Source: Casuarius casuarius | Taxonomy: Eukaryota > Chordata > Aves > Casuariiformes > Casuariidae | DNA: 64,000 nt | Assembly (NCBI GenBank): GCA_003342895.1 | Contig: PTFA01000229.1 | Location: 991,200-1,055,199, forward strand | Direction of reading: 5' to 3' | Part shown: piece after piece, positions 12,101 to 24,690 of the stretch | Numbering within the stretch: the stretch's first letter is position 1 | How the letters are laid out: each line of letters begins with the position of its first letter | The notes under the pieces: model-generated | Told to the model about the DNA's origin: nothing | Database searches by the model: none | The model's input: the letters and a program-made list of their open reading frames with translations, nothing else | Position numbers and translations under genes: made by a program

Positions 12101-14086
12101 AAGGAGTAAAGGGAGGGCAAAGAGGGAAAATTGCAGTGAGTTCTTTCATTTGTTCCACATTATATACAAATTTACTGAACATAGTTTTGCTCATGATGGA
12201 GACTTATTCTTTGTTCTCTTTGATATATTTAAAACTGGTTCTACCCAGCTGCCACGGTTACTTTCCTTTAATGATCAGTAATTGATCACTTGTGATTCGT
12301 GTTTGTGGTCTTGTTGCTTCTGGTATTTGGGCCTCTGCTTGCATTTTCAAGGCCTCTACTGTCATTTCGTGCTTACTTTTTGGGGTCTCTATCACCATAT
12401 TCTGTTTATCTCCGGTAGCCTCCAAGCCCTGCTTTCTCAGTGTACAGTTTCAGTATGACAAAGTTTAGGATGGTTTGTTCTACTTCAGTGTAAATTGGCA
12501 GTTCTTATTTCAGAAATTTATTTAATGCTTCAATTCCAGATTAATTTTTATTTATTACATATTAGCACTGGAGACTTGATTTTCTGTTGGGGTAAAGTGG
12601 CACTATTTTGTTGGCTGAAATTTAATTCAGAATTTTTCTATATAGTTTTTCTATATACCAACTGTTGTCTGACACATAAAGTGTCAGTCACATTGGAAGT
12701 TGTCATATCACCCTGCGTGCTTTTAGAAATAACACTTAAAAATGATTAATAATAATAATAATAAAAACTTTACCTTGTGTTTTTTAGTTATGAAATCAGG
12801 GCAAATTAAACAAAAATTGACTACAATATGACAAAATATGAGGAAGGTATGTGGGTAGAGGGAGGTGTCTCTATGCAGCAATCTTTGGAAGGGTTCCATA
12901 TCTGCCTCTGAAAAGTCTGCATGGTCCTGAAGTTTTTGAGTTCTCCTGAAATATGGAGGTTTGAACATATCTATTTTCCATCTAAAATAAAGACAAGAAT
13001 AGAATTATCAGGCCGTTATCACTTCAAACCTATCACTTCAAGAACTGTTGTACTTTATAGATAAGTTTGCACAGCACAGCAAGGCTTGTGATGATACCGA
13101 TTTTCTTGGTATAGCTAATAATTCAGCCTAACCTCCATCATGCACAGCCCTAACAACAAGCAGGGAGAAAATGTCTCACAGCCCATGCTAAAAACACAAA
13201 AGATGGTAAAAATAAATAAATAAATAAAACTAAAATTCCAACGTAGGCAAGCGTGACTATGATTTTTCAATCTGAAGAGATTCCAAACTCTTTCCACTAA
13301 CTTTATAGTAAAATCGTCTTTTATTTAACTTGTGTGGATCAGAGTGTCTAGTTATTTCCCATTGTTTATGTATCATTTCTTTCTATTGGAAGCTCATGGT
13401 GTGTTATTGTGTCTCTATTCATATTTGAATTTTCCCTATCTTACATATAGTCTTGCCTAAACAACAATTTCACATTAACTCATGTTAATGTATGCATATG
13501 CAGAACTTGAAGTTAGAAGGATTTGAAGTGTTATACTAATTATGTAGGACTCCTAGATCATGCACTGTTCACATTCTATACTTAAAGTATTCATATACAG
13601 TGTCTATGCAAATGTTGTGGGTTTATAGCAGCAAAGTCCAACGTAAAAGAAAAGCTCTGACTACATTTTTTTAAATAAAGTGACTCTTTCCTTCTTTAAA
13701 TATAAGAAGGAATGATGAATATAATTATTATTCCCCATTAATCATACAAAAGTATTAATGTTATTTAGTCTTATTAATATGGGACACTTGTATAATTGCC
13801 TCAATCACACCATATACCTCAGAAAGATAATTAAGATTGGCTTGGTCGTCATTTGCTTGCAGTGTTAATATTTAACCTGGATTAGATTAGATGAGCCCAG
13901 TTTCAAATACATTGCTGCTTTCAAAGACATGAATGGGATTTAACCATAAACCTCACCACAAACTAGTTCTAAAGATATTGCAAGATTGTCATCTAATTTA
14001 TTCCGTGGCTGGTGCATGGGTTGACTGCAGCCTTCGGTCATCCATGACTGCAATAAGAACTACCTTCATAATTATTTTGGCTGGGG
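9136..14086. other. AT-rich non-coding stretch, no gene seen
   Basis: No supported gene. Simple repeats are (TAA)n at 12747-12766 and (AAAT)n at 13209-13229. Frames of 60-84 codons at 9296-9484, 10080-10268, 11572-11796, 12495-12749, 12723-12968 and 13115-13297 have no known domains. The section 13785-13930 is non-repetitive, with TAATTAAG- and TTAATATTTAA-type sites, and may be a conserved element. Confidence 0.6.
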
Positions 14087-14266
14087 NNNNNNNNNNNNNN
14101 NNNNNNNNNNNNNNNNNNNNNNNNNNNNNNNNNNNNNNNNNNNNNNNNNNNNNNNNNNNNNNNNNNNNNNNNNNNNNNNNNNNNNNNNNNNNNNNNNNNN
14201 NNNNNNNNNNNNNNNNNNNNNNNNNNNNNNNNNNNNNNNNNNNNNNNNNNNNNNNNNNNNNNNNNN
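14087..14266. other. Assembly gap (180 N)
   Basis: All bases are N. The left flank ends in GGCTGGGG and the right flank soon enters A-rich sequence. Frames running through the gap (13933-14316 and two on the minus strand) are meaningless. Whether 180 is the true size is unknown. Confidence 1.
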
Positions 14267-16524
14267 TTCATAGTATGAAGCTTTTTTTAAAACAAAACCA
14301 GCACACAAACATATAAATAGCTAACCAAAAAAAAAAAAAAAAAGGGAAGAAGAAAAGCAAAATTTCTCATTATGACTTTTCCATCAAAACGGAAGAGCTG
14401 CATGCTCCTAGAAAGAGCCCCAAAGGGAGACCAGCAGTGAAGGTACTACTGTAGATAATGTTCCACTTATGAAAATCCTTGACTCAGCTTCTTGTTCATG
14501 TAACAATGTCATGAAAGGTTTTCCTAAACTTTACCATAGTCTTGGAGTCAATCTTGTAGTATCTCCCAAATCACCTGCCAGGTACAGAGTGTTCCCAACT
14601 CCCACTGATCTCATGTTGGTTCGTAGCTACATAGACGAGGCCACCGAATTTCATTTGCCAAAATAATGTTACAAAATTATACACACACTTCCCACATTCC
14701 CTTTTAAAAAGGGATCTGTAAGGCCAAGAGCTCCCGTATATGTTCCAAATATGGAAATCACCAGCTGCTGTGTTGATTCATCGGAATCAGCTTCACAACA
14801 AATTAATTCTCTGGTGTGCAGTAATGGTACTGTTGAATCCAATGGCAAAACTCCTATTCGCTTCAGAAGAACTCAGAATTCAAACAGCGATGCTCAGACT
14901 GCCCTTCTTCTATTCCTAAAATATGACATGCATTTTGCATTGCTTTTGGAAAGTGAAAATAAATATGTAACCTCCAAGTAGACTGATTAATAGGAATTGT
15001 ATATAAAATCTCTGCATAACATATTACGTCGGTAGGCCCATACAGTATTCGACAGTAATACGTGAAGGAAAAAGGATTATTTTAAGACTTACAATTTAAG
15101 CTGCATTTGATATCTTTGATAACAACATCCCATTACCTTGTGTAATGGGGCACATTTAAATATATGGTGTTTACAAATAAAAAACACATCCTGCATATCT
15201 CTCCTTAGGTGGTTTTATTATTAATACTTTGTGCACAGGGCTAGCTGGTTTATGACAGCTTTAGCAGTAATATGTCTGAATAAAATTGGATCTGACATGC
15301 TGAATTGTGTAGATGCAGAACCGTAGTCTGGCAGTTATTCGTTTGTCCATTAACAAAAGTTTATAAAGTGACAGGATAGAAGCAACAGCACTGGGAAAGA
15401 TAAATAGCACTGTAGAAAAGGTAGCAGAAAGGCAGTAGTAACATAGTATTATTCAGTACTGTCTTTAATTGGAAGCCCCTCACCTCAGTTATTTAATTAT
15501 TTAGAAAGAGAAATGAGCTGAAATTTCTTTCCTTGGAATACTAATTTCCATATCCTAACCTAGATGCTTATAAAAGACAATAATCTTTATTGTTTGGATT
15601 CCTATCTCTTTGTGCTTCTATACACAATTAACAGGTAGAGGGACAATTTGTTGTTTTATTGCTAAATGGTGGTAAAGATTTTGTGGAAAATGCAATATAC
15701 ATAGAAAACCATATAAATGAAAATTTCTTCCTGTGTCAAAACACTCTACCATTCACCATTCTATTGTTTTAATGGACCTACACACGTGCAAAAATCTGAA
15801 TTGGAGACAGAGGTTCATGCTTTCAAAAATACCTAGCATACTTTAATGTCATAATGCTAAGGTCAAAAGAATTTGTCATCTAATTCGCCCAGAATCCCTT
15901 TGCTGACTTCTGGGAAACTTTCATTTTTCATAGAAGAGGATCAACTTTCTAATACATTTCAGTGGTGTTATTTTGCAGTTTTAGGCTGTCATTGAAGAAA
16001 GAGGTAGCATTCATACAGCAGGTGGAAGACAGACACGTATATCTTCTTTACTAAATGCATGCTAAGGACTTGAAGAACAATATTAAATATCTGGATTTTT
16101 ACAAATATTTGTCATGACTGGCATGCCTAATACTCACTCAAATTCACTTTTACCATTCTTAATAAGAGGCTGGGAATTAGGATACCATGCATTCATTACA
16201 ATTCTATAAATCCAAACTAAATCACACTTTATCTCTTTGATAAATGAGCTCCATAATCACATATTCAAGAGATGAGAATAATTTTAAAACTGTTAGTAGA
16301 GAAATAGGTATCATGGGCATGCTGAAAAATGAACAATAGTAAAATTCTTCTTTCTTCTTTTAATCATGAAAAGAACTTAATTTCTTATGAATATAACCCT
16401 TGGAAAATATACCAGAAAGACTTGGCACAGCTTAGCTAAGCAGTGAGGAAGGGACTGTTTCCAGTATGAGTAGCTTGGAAAAACAAGTAAAGCTCATTAA
16501 ACAATTTCTCATTAGGAGAAAAAG
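14267..16524. other. AT-rich non-coding stretch, no gene seen
   Basis: A 17-A run at 14327-14343 is followed by moderately balanced unique sequence (14370-14990). Two unremarkable plus-strand frames lie there (14469-14666 and 14751-14981). A short perfect hairpin, CCCATTAC / GTAATGGG with a 5-base loop, lies at 15129-15149. I recognise no gene or transposable element. Confidence 0.6.
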
Positions 16525-16636
16525 GTGTGTGTATACATACATACATACATACATATGTACAGAGGGAAACCATGTGTATGTATGTATAGATATATATTCT
16601 TATACAAACACACAATATGCATACATACACACACAC
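16525..16636. repeat. Compound (ATAC)/(GTAT)/(AC) microsatellite
   Basis: ATAC units at 16533-16554 are followed by GTAT units at 16576-16587 and a mixed TA/AC tract to 16636. The ATAC and GTAT blocks are reverse complements, so a 12-bp stem could form between 16537-16548 and 16576-16587. Two frames over it, one per strand (Tyr/Ile/Cys/Val-rich), are products of the repeat. Confidence 0.93.
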
Positions 16637-17466
16637 TGCCTTAGTCATCACATTTTTCATGCTCATATTTAATGAGTTTCATTATTCATTTTTGATGGCT
16701 ACTGCATAGACAAGCTACGTATATATGCGAGGACACAAATCTTAATTTCCATAATACCAGACACTTTTTTTTTTTTAATTGTAAGTTGTTTTGTTTTACG
16801 ACTGAAAAAAGAATCTCTTCAGATGTCTTTTCATGGTACAATAAGACAAGGACAGGTCAAATTCACAAGGAATGAAGACGGATATGTGTAACCTTATATT
16901 TCGTTTCCTGAATTTTGTGATCTGATCTTGATTTCAGTTAACATATTTGTTCCGTATACGGTCATGAAACCTTAGGTACAAGCTGCTTAGAAATTCCTTG
17001 CATTCCTCTGGGAGTGAGACTGAACACCCAAATAGCAGAATATATGCCATATATCCTACTGTTGCACAGACTCAGGTTCTGGTTTCTGGGTTTTGTTTGC
17101 TTTTTTTCTTTTTTTTTCCTCCCCAATTTTCCAACACTTGTTCATTTAATAGAAACACCTTATCTTCTCACACTGCCACAATATGCTCAGCTCTCTATAC
17201 ATCCAATTCACACATAAGCCTATTCCTGCTTCCTTCTAGATTGTGTGTGAGATGAAAAAAAATCCGACCTGAACTGCTCATTAAGATCCCCACATATTCC
17301 TCTTTTCAGGTCTTTTAGTCAAATATCAGATCTGAAGTCAAATAAATCCACCTATGATAGTCATGAAAGAAATATTGCCAATATGATTATACATATATGT
17401 ATGTAGAGGAGTCATGTATTACTTTGTTTATTAAGTTCCTTTGATCTTCATGTATTACTGTTTTTT
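16637..17466. other. AT-rich non-coding stretch, no gene seen
   Basis: Contains a 12-T run at 16765-16776 and a pyrimidine-rich run at 17101-17130. Overlapping frames at 16998-17255 cross the pyrimidine run and encode Phe-rich sequence. Nothing else is recognisable. Confidence 0.65.
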
Positions 17467-17489
17467 GTTTGTTTGTTTGTTTGTTTGTT
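17467..17489. repeat. (GTTT)n microsatellite
   Basis: Just under six GTTT units, preceded by six T. Confidence 0.95.
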
Positions 17490-20065
17490 CTTACATACAG
17501 GTCTTTGTTCACATTAAAGTGCTTAGCAGCTAGGATTAATACCTATTCTCTTGCCACATTTAGATTCCAGACCAGATTTAGATTTAGATTATACCTTGGC
17601 CATTCTTAGCTAGGTAGGGAATAAGGCATTTCCTTTTACACACAATTCTACTAGTTATATGTCTGTCTAAGAAACAGGTGACTATGGGTACCTGGATCCT
17701 AAATTTTGGACCTGGTGGAGATCTTTGTCTGTGTTTAGGAGCCTGATAATGAAGTTGCAAGAAGTAAAGTGGGTGTTTTTAATGTTGTTTTTCCCAAGGA
17801 AATTGTTAGGAGTGAAGAAGGACAGCAAATTGTGTTTTTCCAAGCATATTGTCCCTTCTGTAGCAAGAAAGAAGAAGCAAATACATTTCACCTTTGAGAA
17901 ACAATATCTCCTGTGAATTCTGCCTGGCAGCACTCTGAAGGTACTACCCACAGGTCAAGCACTGTCTTTTCTTTGGTGATTACCTCTTTTCTCTAAAACA
18001 TAAGGGTAAAAAAAAAAATCACAAATCCTCCTAAATGTCTGATCTGTCTGCAACCTTAGATCAAGATGCATATTTTGTGGATTTGAATATTTTGTTGGCT
18101 TCTCTTTTACTGTATTTCAAATTCCCTTTGATTTCAAAAAAACCTTCTCACCCTTTAATAGGCCCCTTCTACCTGAAGCTGGAAAAAGAAGCAGTATTAG
18201 TCGCAGAAATTAATATCAATATATCTTTCTACAGGCCAACTGCTGAGACAGTAACACTTACAGGCCACTGCTAGTGCCAGAAGAAATACTGATTTTCTCT
18301 GTGAGCTTGAAGATCAATATCTCAAAAAAAAAACCCTGCCAATTAAATGATGCTAAACAAAGCAGCAGGTTGCACGTTGTCAGACATCTTGTTAACTTTA
18401 GAGGTGTGTTAAGCTTGTGATAAAGTCAGAAGAGAAACATAGTAGAAAGTCTCTCATTAAGTCTCCATCATGAACTCATACTTGAAAGACTACAAGGTAA
18501 ATTTTCTCATGTCTATTAAGCTGCTTGAAGGGATCATTAAGAAAAGGATTTCTCCTAAAGAGTGGGATCAATTAGAGTTGGCCTGGCATAAGGTTTAGAC
18601 TCATTAGAGCACAAATGCTTTCTTCCTTTGCAATACTTGCTGCGAGAATTAAGCTCTGTATACTATAAAATAGTAATTCCAGCAAATGTGAGAGACCGAA
18701 GAACCGAAAATAAACCAGAAGATATATCAAAATATATGTAAAGATATATCAAGATTCTTTTCCTGTCTTAAATATTCTATACATCATTTTGTTCAGAAAT
18801 AGTCTACCATATTTAGAAACTGCCTTTGTTTGTACATCGACCTACCAAAAGATGGAATCACAAGTTTCCAGTTTTCAGAAAAGATACCAATAGTATTAAC
18901 GAGGGATTTTCTATCTGAATAATTTATGAAGGAAAACTATCCCTTAAGATAATCAAAATTTCCTGGATGAAGAGTAAAAGTAAGATTTTCCTTCACATTT
19001 CTGAACAACACAAAAGCTGTCTTTGTAACATCTTGGGATGGTCCAGTTTCAAAAGGTCAAGTTTTTGCTTCCAACCCCTCCGGTATCTGACCTAGTTTAC
19101 AAACTACTAACTTAAAAAAAGAAAAAGTCATAATGTTTTCACCTTTGACAAAAGTACCAAAATGTCTCTAATGCAGTGTTAGAAGTATCTAGGTTTTTTT
19201 GGTTTATTTTCCCAAACAGTTCAGCCTGAGGCAGAGAAGAAGCAGAGAAACTTTCATATGAAATGATTATTGCTTAGGAAAATTGTGAAGAGTTATAAAC
19301 AGGATTTATTATGGACCACATAAGGCAATTTTACTATACACATTAGTGACAGTTCCCTTGTACTAAAGTATTTATTTTGCCTCAGATTATATGTTTTTAA
19401 AACTTCTGAACAATTTCATCGGATGACAGCAATTGCTTGTTTCTTTGCTTGCCTCGCTATATGATCATAGTTCTTTTCAAAAGTTTAATGCTCTATAAAG
19501 AAACAAAAAGAGTGGTGTCCTTTCAATGGTCGAATGCTATTTCTATAGAAAGCATTATGCCATTGGGCCATATAAACTGAATTCATCATAGATTTGACTG
19601 CCAGTGAAACTTCAAAGACTCTGCAGGTCACTGCCTGACACTAAGAATCCTTAAACTGTCTAACTAATGTGTCTAACTAATGTCTAATACATGTCTCTAA
19701 CGATGTACTGATGGGTACCAGAGTGCTCCCCGCTGCCAAGCACACACTTGTTCCTGCCTGCGTGTACACTTGGTTTAGAAAGACCATGGGCACAGAGACA
19801 AGATGGGAGCTGCAGTATGTTCCAGCCAGATTCTCTGAGAAATTCTCAGTTTAAATCGGGAATTCTCAGCCAGAATCTCAGAGTATGCTGAGACGCACAA
19901 AGTGCAGCCAGTCTGTTCAGATGCACGTTAGCACGGGGGGGGTTGCCATGCATTCTACCCTCCTGAAGGGAAGCCCCTGTTCTCCAATCTCTCCTTCCTC
20001 CCCTATCCCCCCACCCCAGCGAAAATACTCATCATTTTTATATGAGTATGAAATATTCTTAGATT
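17490..20065. other. Non-coding stretch, no gene seen
   Basis: The segment 17682-17951 is open on both strands (63 codons plus, 89 codons minus), but neither product resembles a family I know. A 13-base unit, GTCTAACTAATGT, is repeated in tandem at 19658-19670 and 19671-19683, with a partial third copy. A moderately GC-rich area with CpGs lies at about 19720-20010. Confidence 0.6.
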
Positions 20066-20090
20066 AAAAAACAAAACAAAACAAAACAAA
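20066..20090. repeat. (AAAAC)n microsatellite
   Basis: Four AAAAC-type units plus a partial unit, beginning with six A. Confidence 0.95.
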
Positions 20091-20351
20091 TTACTGATTG
20101 ACAAGCAGTTTAGCATTGTATCATGTGTGATCATGTTGAAAATGCTTTTATCTTTCTTGCCTAGATTTTAAGAAAAAATCTCATGAGGAACATATTATCC
20201 AAAGAAATTCTGAGATAGTTTAAATCTGGACAGGCCCAAAGTACATGACCAAGATAAAACACTTTCCTTACAGACTTTTCAGTAGATTGGCTTTCATCCT
20301 ATATAAAACCAAATAAGCATTCACTTTTAACAAGTTACTAGTCATTCTTTA

Positions 20352-20371
20352 TTTTTTTTTTTTTTTTTTTT
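20352..20371. repeat. T20 homopolymer
   Basis: Twenty uninterrupted T. No LINE or retrocopy body is recognisable on either side. Confidence 0.97.
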
Positions 20372-22880
20372 AAAGATCCTGATTTTATGTGCAACAGTTA
20401 GGTTGTTTCTCCTGTAGCTTAGGATTCTTTTTCTACACAAGTGAAAGAAATGCAAAATGACAGCAAACACATCAGAATTTATTGCATGCATGGAGACTAG
20501 CACCTTAACTATTAGGGAGAGAAAGATAATACTTTAAAGGGATGAAAACAATCTTTGGAAAAATCATTTAGCTATTAAATTAAAATTTAATGTCTACCAT
20601 GATCTTTTTTTTTTCTGTATTAGTTTAACTAATGAGAGATGAACTACAGTCAGTGGAAAATATCCAGTATTTGACTCATGGCAAAATATATATATGTGTA
20701 TATATATATAAAAATCTAATTTGTTCTTATTTTCTTATTTCAGATCAGCTGTTTTCCTAATAAAGTTGAAACTTTTGCTATTAGAGATTTCAGAATAAGC
20801 AAACTGAAGTGAACAGAAAAAAAATGTGTTCTTTTTTACATTTTTTTCACAATCTTTTTTTTTTCTTATTTTCTTAGATTTTTAGCAAGAAGTAAGAATA
20901 TTCTTATAGAAGACTTCAAAAGTATCTGGAAAATTCCATGCTCTTAGGATTTTAAACCTAAGACTTACTGGTTAAACTTTGAGGTTAGGTAAAGCCTTGA
21001 GCAAGGATTTTCTCATAAACTGCATTAGCATAGGAATGTTCGCAGGAGAAAAAGTAACCCTGACACACCTTTTAGTCATATTTATTTCTTGCCTTCCTCC
21101 TTCTTTTCAGGAAGTGGAAATGGACTGCTGAACCATATGTGGCCCATGTCACCAATAAATTGCTGTTCTTCAGCCGAATACTAACACAGACACTAAAAAA
21201 ACACTCAGAAAGTGGACTGGTTACCAAAGCGTTGCCGGTTCCTACCTACCCACTCTGCACAAAGGCTGACTGATATGGGCTTGGTTTTGGGCTCAAAATC
21301 TCATCCTTAATAATTTCCTTCCTGTATCCAATTTCTCTTATTAAAATGGATGACTGTGCATTTTAAGTTCATTGACAATGGGACACAGCTATATGTTCAA
21401 AAAAGCACAAATACTATGCATTTTAATGACTTACAAGCTACAGTGGAAGGAGAAAAAATGCTTCTGTGATGAGTAGATAGTATATATTTCCTGTGAGTTG
21501 TGGCTTTATAGGGAAAGGCGAAAGAACGAACAGGAGGTGGGAAAATGATTGGATCGTTTCTATTAAATTACATTCAATTTAACAAGAACAGGTGCTACAT
21601 CAAAAGTTCAGCAGAACTGAATCAGTTTTTTTGCAGATAATGAGCATAGTTTTCATGGAGATTTTGAAGAAATCAGACCTGGACACTCATCTGCTGATCT
21701 TTACTTCAAATGATTTAAATTTGCTACGCAGAAAGATCCAAAACAAAAGTAATTTGTTTATACAATTTATCAAAGAGCACACATACAAAACAATGTTTTT
21801 AACATAATGAAAGGAATGGTTGTAGAATAAATTCTGGGGACAGCCTGCAAAGAGACACAGATGGAATTTTTTGTCCCCCATTTGAAATGTGATGAAATAA
21901 AGGATAAAAGCTGTGTGAAACTATCCACTCTTATACATCATGTTGCAAGTCAACTGAGAGCTAGGTGTTCAGGCACTTTTTGAATTGGAAAAAAATATAT
22001 GAGCTGCAGCATGCTGTTTATGTCACCAGCGAGCTTGAGCGAACAAGTCCCTTTAGGCTTGTACGTAGTAGATCAGAAGGTGTCACTCAGTAGCAGATTT
22101 TTTCTTCAAACCGAAAATGAGAAGAAAAAGAAAGATGACATCAGTGAGGAAAAGGATGATAAGAGACGTGGTGTGCACTTTATTGTTCTTTTTATACCAT
22201 TATAGCACCCAAAGGCACCAATAAGAGAAAGTTCCTGTTATGCCTAGGCTGTGCAAACACACAAGAAAACTTTGTGTTTGCCCCGTAACGCACAATTTAG
22301 AAAGCTGAAAAACATTGCTTCTTTATGATTCTTAGTATGTTTTCTTCATTCTTTGACTGTCTTCATTTCTCAGCTCTTTTGATTCTTCCTTTTTTAAAGA
22401 CCTGTACTTAAAACATCTAATAAATGGCTTTCCTTTCATCTCCCCGAAGACTTTGTTAGCAATTGAATAAAACAAAACCCCCAAAGTTCTAGTAACCAAA
22501 CAGTCTTGAAGAATTCCCAATACCTTGAATGTCCTATCCACTAGGACAATAATTATGTAAAATATGTAATTTCTTGCTTCAGAAAATCAAAAGCTGGATA
22601 TCAGGAATAAGTTTTCATTTTGCACAGATTTGCATAAGTAGGTGCCTTTGTGGAATGAAAGTATGTGTTTGTTTTTTGTGGGTGTTGGTTTTTTGTTTTC
22701 CCCAGAGATTCTTAAATTCTGGCCTACTGAAGTAAATACTTACTGAGTGTCACTGACAATTGTTTGTCTCCAACAAAATAAACCATTTATTCTTGTATCT
22801 AATGCCACTGCTTTTATCATAGCTTAAATTTTGAAATTTCTGAAGAAGGCATGTAACCAAATAGGTCATCCAGGCTTCCT
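20372..22880. other. AT-rich non-coding stretch with a possible lncRNA terminal exon
   Basis: Contains a TATATG-type run at about 20687-20712 and T-rich stretches at 20830-20880. A strong polypyrimidine tract and AG end at 21110. They are followed by a short segment with an AATAAA at 21154-21159, so a small terminal exon on the plus strand (21111 to about 21175) is conceivable. Frames at 21592-21807 and 21999-22205 have no known domain. Confidence 0.5.
21111..21175 (+). other. Possible terminal exon of a non-coding transcript
   Basis: A long pyrimidine tract (21081-21107) ends in CAG at 21110. The following bases reach an in-frame TGA within about 20 bases and an AATAAA polyadenylation signal at 21154-21159. 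These are the signals of a short last exon, but single acceptor-plus-AATAAA combinations occur often by chance. No partner exon has been identified. Confidence 0.15.
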
Positions 22881-22883
22881 TCA

Positions 22884-22990
22884 TAATCAACAGAGAGAAA
22901 TGGGCATTTCACATTCCCTGCTTTACACTGAGGTTTCTTGTTAGTGGTCTGGACTCCATCTATTATCAATAAAGAGAAACGGGCACTTCA
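22884..22990. repeat. Imperfect direct repeat, about 27 bp, 80 bp apart
   Basis: Two similar blocks (22884-22911 and 22964-22990) share an ATCAA-AGAGAAA-GGGCA-TTCA pattern with about four differences. The spacing suggests an old local duplication of about 80 bp in which the intervening part has diverged. Confidence 0.7.
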
Positions 22991-23141
22991 AGACTGCAAT
23001 TCATTTAATCCTAATGTAGGTATGTAACACAGATGAATTACTTCCTCAGAGTGCATATTTCTCTGTACTGACTACAAAGGGACTCCAAATAGCTCTTTCA
23101 GTTGTGGGTATCGAAACAGTAGATTCTCACATTTAGGAGAA

Positions 23142-23177
23142 TTCAGTTCCCCCCTAGTTTTCAGTTCCCCCCTAGTT
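23142..23177. repeat. Perfect 18-bp tandem duplication
   Basis: The unit TTCAGTTCCCCCCTAGTT occurs twice head to tail with no difference, at 23142-23159 and 23160-23177. Complete identity suggests a recent event, or an assembly or slippage artefact. Confidence 0.95.
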
Positions 23178-24690
23178 GTGACAAAATCTTTCCCTGTCAA
23201 TGTACAGATTACCGATTTTCTCATTCATAGAAAGTGGTCTTATTGTTTCTTTTGTAATCTCTAGATTTTTTAAACCAGGATGAAAAATGTTTACTAGAAA
23301 GAAAACAGAAAATGTTCATAGATGCTTTTCACTGTGAGGAGTTTAGGAGTTTTTAAAGAATATTAAAATCCTGGATATGTCTACTGTCAAGTCTCACATT
23401 ATGAGATTAGTTCACTGCAGAAAAGCCTTTCCCATGAGCATTATTCAACTGTGTTTCTGTGAAATTTTATCCAGATTTTATGGTTAACTGACTTTTACCA
23501 AAGACAGAAGAAACAAAAAATAATCTCACTGATTGCATCAGAATGGTTTCACTTTCTTCACAGAGACGTCTGAAGGATGGAAATACAACTGCATCATGCC
23601 ATAGTCATTTCGTGCACATATATGTTCTGATTTAACTAGCTCTTTTCTTTCTTTTCTTTCTTTTCTTTTCTGGTATAGTTTACTTCCTCCATGAATATCT
23701 TAATCCCTTCTATCCTGCACGTACCTGTGTTTACAGGTACCCCAAGTACTGCAATGGACCTCTGGTCATTAAGTCTTCATAGTTGCCATTAGAGTACAGC
23801 TGATATCTCACAGTGGCAGTGAAGCTGGCCTGCTGTTTTGATTTAAAAGTCGACAACAAGCCCTTTGTGTACTCATCTGAAACTGGTCTAAAAATTTCCC
23901 TATGGAAATTTCTGTTGCCATAAAATTTCTTATCAAATTCCTATAGGTATGTTTTAATGCATGGATACTTTCCTTGTCTTTTTTTAGGGTAAAAAGAAAG
24001 GAGAGTGAGGTAGAATGGCGACAGAGAAGAAAATTTAATAGATCTATTCTAGAATAATATAGAATATTTTAAAATTCAGCAACACAAGAAATTTCTGAAT
24101 CCGATTGTATTTCAATGATTAATCTTGAATTTGGAATTATTCTTTTTACTATATTTTCCATTTTTATTTCCCATTTTAATGTTAACTGGCATAGGCTGCC
24201 TTCCAATTTCTTCAAAATTGGATTGGATAACACTTTTTAAAAGGTATTTTTTTCTGCGTAAAAATACAGTTAGTTTTTTCCCCTTAGTCATGGAGGTATT
24301 GCTCTCACTATTTTACTTTAACTTTTTTTCTTTTTTCCCACTAGTATGCAAACCACTCATTCCTTGAGTACAGTGTCCAGAAATAGCCTGTAGGCTGAAT
24401 CTATTGTTTCTGAGGTGTTCTGCTTGCCCTTCAGCCTTCGTTTGAGAATATTTTCTCATAGATTTAAAATCTGCCCTTTTAAAGTTCACCATCTCTTTCC
24501 TGTACCCTTGACTTGTCACAGTCCATTGAGGGTTTTTTTTTTTGCTGGTTTCAATAAAGACAATTAAAGTACCATCAATGATATCTATATAATGTTTTTT
24601 TCTGAAAATACCAAAAATGTGTGCAGGTCACAATACCTGCTTATCAGTTCCCTCTCCTTATGTATTTCTATTCACCTCCTATACCTCGTC
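23178..24690. other. AT-rich non-coding stretch, no gene seen
   Basis: A (TTTTC)-type pyrimidine microsatellite lies at 23641-23671. The minus-strand frame at 24313-24519 contains an NFKRADF string that faintly resembles the LDF-RADF segment of CR1 endonuclease. The rest of the frame does not match, so I do not call it CR1. An AATAAA lies near 24553. Confidence 0.55.
23641..23671. repeat. (TTTTC)n polypyrimidine microsatellite
   Basis: Imperfect TTTC/TTTTC units over 31 bases, all pyrimidine. Confidence 0.93.

Noticed and set aside
13933..14316. 127-codon frame and two minus-strand frames across the gap
   Set aside because: They are open only because N positions cannot contain stop codons.
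14575..14615. CCCAACTCCCACTGATCTCA resembling the core of an old sauropsid repeat
   Set aside because: Similarity is limited to about 15 bases and the flanks do not fit.
15129..15149. 8-bp hairpin with a 5-base loop
   Set aside because: Too short to stand out from chance and without flanking structure.
17682..17951. Segment open on both strands
   Set aside because: Neither peptide resembles a known family, and there is no exon context.
24313..24519. NFKRADF string resembling a CR1 endonuclease segment
   Set aside because: Only about seven residues match, and the flanking residues do not follow CR1.
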